DNA of 64,000 nucleotides, from the NCBI RefSeq assembly GCF_010731575.1, contig NZ_AP022617.1, positions 2,790,001 to 2,854,000 on the forward strand. The letters run 5' to 3'. Each line of letters opens with the position of its first letter. Position 1 is the stretch's first letter. This document shows, piece after piece, positions 8,946-15,288 of this stretch. This stretch comes from Mycolicibacterium monacense (lineage in GTDB: Bacteria; Actinomycetota; Actinomycetes; Mycobacteriales; Mycobacteriaceae). The notes below the pieces were generated by a model. That model had not been told where the DNA came from. It saw nothing but the letters and a program-made list of their open reading frames with translations, and ran no database searches. The translations under genes and the position numbers were made by a program.

Positions 8946-9313
8946 CACGCCACCCCCGTCAGGTGGGTGATCTCCGGGGTGGCCTGCCGGCCGATACGCA
9001 CCCCGATGACGTCGATCCGCACCGCTGCCCAGCGTTCGTCCCGACCGGCCAGCCACAACCCGGCCAGCCGGCGCAGCCGTCGCACCTTCTGCGGCGTGAC
9101 CGCCTGCACCACCCCGCCGAAGTGGTCAGTGGTGCGGGTCTTGACCTCCACGAACACCACCGCCCGCGCGGCCGGGTCCTCGGCGATCACATCGAGCTCA
9201 CCGTAGCGGCACCGCCAATTACGTTCCAGCACACGCATTCCCAGCGAGTCCAGGTGTTTGACCGCCAAGTCTTCCCCCAGCGCGCCGATCGCCGCACGAG
9301 TCCACGTAGTCAT
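8945..9313 (-). CDS. UPF0102 family protein YraN (Rv2898c-like nuclease-fold protein)
   Basis: A 122-residue UPF0102 protein. It has the endonuclease-like fold signature GELDVIAEDP followed by VVFVEVKTRT, i.e. the E/D-D-ExK arrangement of PD-(D/E)XK nucleases. The ATG at 9313 (MTTWTRAAIGALGEDLAVKHL) gives the family's usual N-terminus; an upstream in-frame extension adds residues not found in homologues. First gene of the yraN-comM-dprA string. Activity has not been established in mycobacteria. Confidence 0.85.
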   Translation of the reverse strand: MTTWTRAAIGALGEDLAVKHLDSLGMRVLERNWRCRYGELDVIAEDPAARAVVFVEVKTRTTDHFGGVVQAVTPQKVRRLRRLAGLWLAGRDERWAAVRIDVIGVRIGRQATPEITHLTGVA

Positions 9314-9755
9314 GGGAGCAAGGCTGCGCACCCACACCGACACCGACGGCACACCGGCACCGGGTTATCCCCAGCCGCCGATTCATCCACAGGCCAGCAC
9401 GCCTCGGCGTATACGAGCTCACCGTCGAGTTCCGAGTCGCAACTATCGTGTTCGGAGATCACTTCGGAGACACCTGTGTAGCTGCTCGCTTGACAGTCGG
9501 TATTTCACTCAGTCGTCAATAATCGCAACCGATTCGGGCAGTTCGGCATCGCCATGAAGGCCAAAAGTCCCTGCTGATCAACCGCGGTCCAAGGGACGCT
9601 AGTTGCCGTGCTGCGCGGATAGCGCAGACCACCCGTGGCGCGACTCCCCGACCTAAGAATGCGTCCTCGGGTCGCCGACGAGCATGGAGACCGATTATGT
9701 ACGAGCCACACCAACCCGGCGGGTTCCGCAGGCTGCGCTCCTCGAGGGGCGCGCG
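9314..9755. other. 442-nt gap at the left edge of the accessory segment
   Basis: No convincing gene. Two near-matches to DnaA boxes lie 10 nt apart (TTATCCCCA at 9365-9373 and TCATCCACA at 9383-9391, each one base off TTATCCACA). TTGACA occurs at 9490-9495 on the plus strand, but no -10 at a normal distance follows it. Base composition here is slightly more AT-rich than the flanking genes. Confidence 0.5.
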
Positions 9756-10340
9756 ATGACCGCCGGGTGGTTCCCCGACCCCAGCGGGCAACCCGGACAG
9801 CGTTACTACGACGGGCAACGATGGACTCCGCATTTCGTACCCACTCCGCCGCCGGTCGTGGCGCCGCCTCCACCCTCTGTGGCGGTCGCTGTGTCCTCTG
9901 GCGGAGGACCCAACCACGCGTTGCACGCGGTGCTAACCCTGCTGACGTGCGGGCTGTGGCTGCCCATTTGGATCCTGGCCGCCATTATCGGTGCGGCCTC
10001 CGGATCGTCGGTCGCCGTCGTCGGTGGCGCTGGGGGCGCGAGAGTGACCACTCGGTCCAACAGGACTGCCCTGATCGCATTGGCCGGTTTGTTCGTCGGG
10101 CTGGTGATGCTGGGTGTCGTCGTCGAGCATCCTTGGCTGCTCGTCGTGCTGGCGCCTATGGTCGGCGCGGGCGCATTCTTCTTCTGGCAGTACAGGTCCG
10201 CTCAGGATCGGAGGTCTCGGGAGCTTCGCGAACAGTACCGGCGCGACGTGCTCGCCGATCGCGCCGACTACGAGAACGCGTTGTGGCAACGCGGCGACCC
10301 GCGCGGGACCTACGGCCGCTACATGCCGCCGAGGTACTGA
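9756..10340 (+). CDS. DUF2510-domain membrane protein
   Basis: 194 residues. The N-terminus is a DUF2510 motif (AGWFPDPSGQPGQRYYDGQRWT), a short module that fronts many actinobacterial membrane proteins. A proline-rich linker follows, then a hydrophobic helix with LLTCGLWLPIWILAA, which resembles the core of superinfection-immunity-type small membrane proteins, then a pair of helices (about 105-150) and a charged cytoplasmic-type tail rich in Arg/Asp/Glu. ATG at 9756 is chosen over an ATG 24 codons upstream because GAGGGG precedes it and the DUF2510 motif begins there. Function unknown. Confidence 0.75.
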   Translation: MTAGWFPDPSGQPGQRYYDGQRWTPHFVPTPPPVVAPPPPSVAVAVSSGGGPNHALHAVLTLLTCGLWLPIWILAAIIGAASGSSVAVVGGAGGARVTTRSNRTALIALAGLFVGLVMLGVVVEHPWLLVVLAPMVGAGAFFFWQYRSAQDRRSRELREQYRRDVLADRADYENALWQRGDPRGTYGRYMPPRY

Positions 10341-10507
10341 GCGAACTGTGGAGCGAGGCACGTTCGCATACGCCGACTGATCTGCGGCCTGGTGCGCACG
10401 AACGACGAGAGCACAGCATGCGTTTCACGCCCGTCAAAAAGGGGGACCCGTAGCCAGCCATCCGGCCACCCAATCGCGGCTGCACCGACGCAGGAGGTTT
10501 CACGAGC

Positions 10508-11368
10508 ATGAGCACCAGACCCGGCTACGGCGGAGGCATGGGTAGTGGCAGGGGCAGCGCCGGTGTCAATGGCGCGGTCAACAAGGCGACCAACAGCGAC
10601 GCCTTCGAATACACCGCCCGGGCCGGGTTCGCCGCGAGCGGGGTGCTCCACCTGCTGGTCGGCTACATCATCCTGCAGATCGCCCTCGGCAGCGGCGGCA
10701 ACGCCGACCAGTCCGGGGCGCTGGCGACGCTGGCCGGCCAGACCGGCGGCAAGATCGTGTTGTGGATCGCCACCATCGGATTGATCGCCCTGGGCCTGTG
10801 GCGGTTGGCCGAGGCGTTCATCGGCGCCAAGCCCGGCGAGCAGTACGGACAAGCCCAGGGCGACAACCCCGCCTGGAAACGCGCCAAGTCCGTGGGGCTG
10901 GCGATCGCCAACTTCGCCATCGCCTTCTCCGCGCTGCAGTTCGCCACCGGCGGCGGTCAATCCAGCGGCCAGCAGAACTCCGGGATCTCGGCCCAACTGA
11001 TGCAACACGGCTGGGGTAAGGCGCTGTTGATCCTCGTCGGCCTCGGCGTCATCGCGGTCGGCGGCTACCACGTCTACAAGGGCGCCACCAAGAAGTTCCT
11101 CGAGGACCTCCGGGTCACCGGCGGCACCGGCATCAACGCGGTCGGCGTCGCCGGCTACGTGGCCAAGGGCCTGGTACTCGCCGGGGCGGGCATCCTCGTC
11201 ATCGTCGCGACCCTGCAGGCCGACCCCGCGAAGGCCTCCGGTCTCGACGCGGCTGTCAAGACGCTCGGGCAGGCGCCGTTCGGCAAGTTCCTGCTCATCG
11301 TCGCCGCGGTCGGCATCGCCGCGTTCGGCGCCTACAGCTTCGTGCGCAGCCGCTACGGCCGCCTGTAA
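10508..11368 (+). CDS. DUF1206 family integral membrane protein
   Basis: A 286-residue protein with a Gly-rich N-terminus (residues 1-25), then three related two-helix units, the DUF1206 repeat: ARAGFAASGVLHLLVGY, AKSVGLAIANFAIAF and VGVAGYVAKGLVLAGAG start the three units. Between them are short basic loops such as GATKKFLEDLR. AGGAGG precedes the ATG. DUF1206 proteins are common in actinobacteria and cyanobacteria and have no established function. A strong hairpin follows the stop codon, so the gene is probably monocistronic. Confidence 0.85.
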   Translation: MSTRPGYGGGMGSGRGSAGVNGAVNKATNSDAFEYTARAGFAASGVLHLLVGYIILQIALGSGGNADQSGALATLAGQTGGKIVLWIATIGLIALGLWRLAEAFIGAKPGEQYGQAQGDNPAWKRAKSVGLAIANFAIAFSALQFATGGGQSSGQQNSGISAQLMQHGWGKALLILVGLGVIAVGGYHVYKGATKKFLEDLRVTGGTGINAVGVAGYVAKGLVLAGAGILVIVATLQADPAKASGLDAAVKTLGQAPFGKFLLIVAAVGIAAFGAYSFVRSRYGRL

Positions 11369-11389
11369 CCGCCCGAACCACCGAACCGT

Positions 11390-11410
11390 CGCCGCAGCCT
11401 CGCTGCGGCG
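11390..11410 (+). terminator. Terminator hairpin after the DUF1206 gene
   Basis: CGCCGCAGC-ctc-GCTGCGGCG is a perfect 9-bp stem with a 3-nt loop, 22 nt after the stop codon. A TTTT run comes only 9 nt further on, so this is a GC-rich mycobacterial-type terminator. Confidence 0.65.
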
Positions 11411-11573
11411 GCGGCTCGCTTTTCGGCTCCATCGCCCGGCAAATGCGCCGGCGACCGCACAACCCAGCTACAGCATCTCCAACGATTCCGGCAGCTACCG
11501 AACGACGAATTCCGGTCACGGCGGTCCGCCATCGTGGATGCCGACTCCGTCCCGGCGGGGAGGTAGGGAAGGG

Positions 11574-11601
11574 TATCTTCACTTAGGTCTGCCTCAGGTC
11601 A
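11574..11601 (+). promoter_or_regulatory. -10 element overlapped by an IdeR/DtxR-like box, iron-transport operon
   Basis: TATCTT (11574-11579) fits the TANNNT -10 pattern. Immediately downstream, TTAGGTCTGCCTCAGGTCA (11583-11601) matches the 19-bp DtxR/IdeR consensus TTAGGTTAGCCTAACCTAA at 13 of 19 positions by eye, with the left half (TTAGGT) perfect. A box covering the start site is the classic arrangement for iron-dependent repression. Operator function is inferred from position and from the iron-transport genes that follow. Confidence 0.5.
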
Positions 11602-11632
11602 CAGCGCCCGTGGCGCGGAAAGGATGCACTGG

Positions 11633-12661
11633 ATGCGACCACGTTTGAGCCGGATCAGCCGCCCGATCGTCGCCGTAGTGTCGGCCCTCGCGGTGGTGAC
11701 CGGTCTGGCCGCCTGCTCGAGTTCGGACGACTCCGACGAACTGCTGATCTACAACGCCCAACACGAGTCGCTGACCAAGGAGTGGATCGACGCCTTCACC
11801 AAGGAGACCGGCATCAAGGTGTCCTACCGTCAGGGCGGCGACACCGAACTCGGCAACCAACTGGTCGCCGAGGGCGATGCCTCACCGGCCGACGTCTTCC
11901 TGACCGAGAACTCCCCCGCCATGGCCGCCGTCGAGCGCGCCGGACTGTTCGCCGACCTCGACGCCGCCACGATCGACCAGGTTCCAGCGCAGTACCGTCC
12001 GGCCACCGGTAAGTGGACCGGCGTCGCCGCGCGCAGCACGGTGTTCGTCTACAACCCGTCCCGGCTCAAGGCCGATCAGCTGCCGAAGTCCCTGCTCGAT
12101 CTGCAGCAGCCCGAATGGAAGGGCCGCTGGGGCGCACCGCCGGCCAAGGCCGACTTCCAGGCGATCGTCGCCGCGTTGCTCCAGTTGGAGGGCGAGCCCG
12201 CGACCGCGCAGTGGCTGGCCGGGATGAAGGCGAACGCGGTCATCTACAACGACAACATCGCCACACTCAAGGCCGTCAACGCCGGTGAGGTCGACGGCGG
12301 CGTGATCTACCACTACTACTGGTTCCGCGATCAGTCCAAGACCAAGGAGATCAGCGGCAACACCGCGCTGCACTACTTCAAGAACCAGGATCCGGGCGCG
12401 TTCGTCAGCCTCTCCGGCGGCGGGGTGCTCGAGTCGAGCGACAAGAAGGACCAGGCGCAGCAGTTCATCACGTTCATCACCGGTAAGGCCGGTCAGGAAG
12501 TGCTCGAGAAGGGCACCTCGTTCGAGTACCCGGTCGCCAGCGGGGTGCCCGCCAACCCCGCTCTGCCGCCGTTGGACACCTTGCAGGCACCGACGGTCGA
12601 TCCCTCGACGCTGGACGCGCAGAAGGTGACCGATCTGATGACGAAGGCTGGCTTGCTGTAG
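11633..12661 (+). CDS. Ferric-iron-type ABC transporter substrate-binding lipoprotein
   Basis: 342-residue lipoprotein. The signal peptide ends in the lipobox LAAC (Cys28), so the protein is anchored outside the membrane. The mature part is a type-II periplasmic binding fold of the FutA/FbpA group: LLIYNAQHE at the start of lobe 1, and GVIYHYYWFRDQ, whose adjacent tyrosines correspond to the Fe(III)-ligand YY pair of this family. It should bind Fe(III) or a ferric chelate and deliver it to the permease that follows. ATG at 11633 is preferred to the ATG at 11624 because AAAGGA then sits about 8 nt ahead. First gene of a four-gene operon; no gap before the permease. Confidence 0.88.
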   Translation: MRPRLSRISRPIVAVVSALAVVTGLAACSSSDDSDELLIYNAQHESLTKEWIDAFTKETGIKVSYRQGGDTELGNQLVAEGDASPADVFLTENSPAMAAVERAGLFADLDAATIDQVPAQYRPATGKWTGVAARSTVFVYNPSRLKADQLPKSLLDLQQPEWKGRWGAPPAKADFQAIVAALLQLEGEPATAQWLAGMKANAVIYNDNIATLKAVNAGEVDGGVIYHYYWFRDQSKTKEISGNTALHYFKNQDPGAFVSLSGGGVLESSDKKDQAQQFITFITGKAGQEVLEKGTSFEYPVASGVPANPALPPLDTLQAPTVDPSTLDAQKVTDLMTKAGLL

Positions 12662-14242
12662 GTGGTCGCCGCCGCCCCGCCCGTTCCGCCCCCCGCGACA
12701 CCGGTCGCGCGGTCCGACAAGAACGCCCGTCCCGGCCCACTGGTGTCCGGCACGGTGGCGATCCTGGTCGCCGCCACACTGGTCCCGCTGGGCTACGTGG
12801 TGTGGGGTGCGGTCTCCATCGGGTGGGACCGGGCGTACGAACTGGTGGTCCGGCCGCGCGTCGGCGAACTGCTGCTCAACACCGTCGCACTGGTCGCGGT
12901 CACCGTTCCGCTGTGCGTGGTGATCGGCGTCGGCGTGGCGTGGCTGGTGGAACGCACCGACCTCCCCGGCCGGGCGTTCTGGCGTCCGCTGTTCGTCGCG
13001 CCACTGGCGGTCCCGGCGTTCGTCAACAGCTACGCCTGGGTCGGCGTCATCCCGTCGCTGCACGGGTTGTGGGCGGGCGTCCTGGTCACCACCCTGTCCT
13101 ACTTCCCGTTCATGTACCTCCCTGCGGCCGCGACGCTGCGCCGACTCGACCCGGCCGTCGAGGAGTCGGCGCGCGCGCTCGGCTCCCACTCCACCGGAGT
13201 GTTCTTCCGGGTGGTGCTGCCCCAGTTGCGGCTGGCCATCCTCGGCGGCGCACTGCTCATCGCCGTGCACCTGCTCGCGGAGTTCGGCGCGTTCGCGATG
13301 GTGCGCTTCGACACCTTCACCGTCGCGATCTTCCAGCAGTTCCAGGTGACCTTCGACGGTGCGGCGGGCAGCATGCTGGCCGGGGTACTGGTGCTGCTGT
13401 GTCTCACGCTGCTCGTCGCCGAGGCCGCCGCCCGCGGGAACGCGCGGTACGCCAGGATCGGGTCGGGGACGCAGCGCGCCGCCACGCCGGTTCACTTGGG
13501 CGCCAACATGATCCCTGCGCAGCTGACGCTGGCCGCCCTGGCCGTGCTGGCTCTCGGGGTGCCGGTGTGGACGATCCTGCGCTGGCTCCACATCGGCGGC
13601 GCCGAGGTGTGGGCGTTCGACGACATCGGCGAGGCGCTCGGCCAGACCGTCGCACTGGCCGGTATCGCGGCCGCGCTGACGACGGTGCTGGCCTTCCCCG
13701 TCGCGTGGGTCGCGGTGCGGTCCAGCGGATTCCTGGCCCGCGCGGTCGAAGGCGCCAATTACGTGACGAGTTCGCTGCCCGGCATCGTCACCGCACTTGC
13801 GCTCGTCACCGTCACCATCCACGTCGTGCGCCCGCTCTACCAGAGTGTGGCGCTCATCGTCTTCGCCTACGTGCTGCTGTTCATGCCGCGCGCCCTGGTC
13901 AACGTGCGCGCCGGGCTGGCCCAGGTGCCGACCGGTCTCGAGGAGGCCTCCCGCTCACTCGGCCGCTCCCCGACGGTGACGTTCCTGCGGGTGACGTTGC
14001 GTCTCACCGCACCCGCCGCGGCGGCCGGCGCGTCGATGGTGTTCGTCGCCGTTGCAACGGAACTGACCGCGACGCTGCTCCTCGCCCCCACCGGCACGCG
14101 CACGCTGTCGATGCTGTTCTGGTCCTACGCCAGCGAACTCGACTACGCCGCCGCCGCACCGTACGCGCTGGTGCTGGTCCTGCTCGCGGTGCCGGTGACG
14201 ATGATCCTGCTCAAGCAGTCGACGAAGGGGGCCGCCCAGTGA
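12662..14242 (+). CDS. Ferric-iron-type ABC transporter permease (fused double unit)
   Basis: 526 residues with two tandem BPD_transp_1 units, about 12 membrane helices, as in SfuB/FbpB. Each unit carries an EAA loop for docking the ATPase: EESARALGSHSTGVFFRVVLP near residue 166 and EEASRSLGRSPTVTFLRVTLR near residue 428. The GTG start follows the lipoprotein stop codon without a gap, so translation is presumably coupled; the stop overlaps the ATPase start by 4 nt. Confidence 0.9.
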   Translation: MVAAAPPVPPPATPVARSDKNARPGPLVSGTVAILVAATLVPLGYVVWGAVSIGWDRAYELVVRPRVGELLLNTVALVAVTVPLCVVIGVGVAWLVERTDLPGRAFWRPLFVAPLAVPAFVNSYAWVGVIPSLHGLWAGVLVTTLSYFPFMYLPAAATLRRLDPAVEESARALGSHSTGVFFRVVLPQLRLAILGGALLIAVHLLAEFGAFAMVRFDTFTVAIFQQFQVTFDGAAGSMLAGVLVLLCLTLLVAEAAARGNARYARIGSGTQRAATPVHLGANMIPAQLTLAALAVLALGVPVWTILRWLHIGGAEVWAFDDIGEALGQTVALAGIAAALTTVLAFPVAWVAVRSSGFLARAVEGANYVTSSLPGIVTALALVTVTIHVVRPLYQSVALIVFAYVLLFMPRALVNVRAGLAQVPTGLEEASRSLGRSPTVTFLRVTLRLTAPAAAAGASMVFVAVATELTATLLLAPTGTRTLSMLFWSYASELDYAAAAPYALVLVLLAVPVTMILLKQSTKGAAQ

Positions 14243-15288
14243 CCGGCCCCGCCATGCTCGAAGTCCGCGCCCTGGCCAAGACGTTCCACGACCACACGGT
14301 GCTCGATCACATCGACCTCGACCTGGCACCGGGCAGCCTGACCGCCGTCGTCGGAGCCTCCGGATGCGGGAAGACCACCCTGCTGCGGCTGATCGCCGGG
14401 TTCGAGACCCCGGACTCCGGAACCATCGCCATCGCCGGCCGGCAGGTGGCGAGCGCGACGAGTTCGGTTCCACCGCACCGCCGCAGCGTCGGATACGTCG
14501 CCCAGGACGGCGCCCTCTTCCCGCACCTGACCGTCGGCCAGAACATCGCCTACGGCCTGTCCGGCACCACCCGAAGCGCCGCGGTGCGCACCAGGGTCGC
14601 CGAGCTGCTCGAAACCGTCTCTCTGGAGCCGAGTTTCGCCGCCCGCCGTCCCCACCAGCTGTCGGGCGGCCAGCAACAGCGCGTCGCGCTGGCCCGTGCA
14701 CTGGCCCGCGAACCGGACCTGATGCTGCTCGATGAACCGTTCAGTGCCCTGGACACCGGCCTGCGCGCGTCCACCCGGAAGGCCGTCGCGGGACTGCTGT
14801 CCCGGACCGGCGTGACCACGCTGCTGGTGACGCACGACCAGGAGGAGGCGCTGTCGGTCGCCGACCAGGTCGCCGTCATGCGCGACGGCCGCTTCACCCA
14901 GGTCGGCACGCCCGAACACGTCTACCGCCGGCCCGTGGACCGGTTCACCGCCGAATTCCTCGGCGACTGCATCACGCTGCCGTGCACCGTCACCGCCAAC
15001 GTCGCCGACAGCGCGCTGGGACGCATCCCGGTGATCGCCGACGACGGTCCGGGAACCTTGATCCTGCGCCCCGAACAGCTCGTGGCGACGGTCGTCTCCG
15101 ACAGCGGCCGGCTCGACGGCGTGGGCACCGTCATCGCCACCGAATTCCTCGGTCACGACGTACTGCTCACGATCGACCCGGCCGGCGACGGCGCGCCGAT
15201 CGTCGTGCGCCAGCACAGCCTCGCCCCTCCGCCGGTGGACGCCAAGGTGCGCATCGAGGTGGTGGGTCACGGAGCGGTGCTGAAATGA
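14239..15288 (+). CDS. Ferric-iron-type ABC transporter ATP-binding protein
   Basis: 349-residue ATPase of the FbpC/PotA group. Walker A GASGCGKTTLL, Q-loop VAQDGALFP, signature LSGGQQQRVALARAL, Walker B LMLLDEPFSALD and the switch His in LLVTHDQEEAL are all present. A C-terminal TOBE-like regulatory domain occupies about residues 240-349. The GTG start overlaps the permease stop by 4 nt (GTGA), and its own stop overlaps the next ATG by 4 nt (ATGA), so all four genes are tightly coupled. Confidence 0.93.
   Translation: MTGPAMLEVRALAKTFHDHTVLDHIDLDLAPGSLTAVVGASGCGKTTLLRLIAGFETPDSGTIAIAGRQVASATSSVPPHRRSVGYVAQDGALFPHLTVGQNIAYGLSGTTRSAAVRTRVAELLETVSLEPSFAARRPHQLSGGQQQRVALARALAREPDLMLLDEPFSALDTGLRASTRKAVAGLLSRTGVTTLLVTHDQEEALSVADQVAVMRDGRFTQVGTPEHVYRRPVDRFTAEFLGDCITLPCTVTANVADSALGRIPVIADDGPGTLILRPEQLVATVVSDSGRLDGVGTVIATEFLGHDVLLTIDPAGDGAPIVVRQHSLAPPPVDAKVRIEVVGHGAVLK

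Noticed and set aside
9365..9391. Two DnaA-box-like sequences
   Set aside because: Each has one mismatch, there is no AT-rich unwinding region or other origin gene, and chance matches are expected in 64 kb.
10420..10453. Eleven-codon peptide before the DUF1206 gene
   Set aside because: No upstream ribosome-binding site and no evidence of conservation; likely chance.
11882..13822. Very long minus-strand open frame opposite the iron-transport genes
   Set aside because: It is the shadow of the lipoprotein and permease genes in high-GC DNA; its translation is Gly/Arg/Asp/His-rich with no fold-like pattern.
12802..15288. 828-codon frame covering the permease and ATPase
   Set aside because: The first 480 codons are an out-of-frame read of the permease; only the part from 14239 is real.
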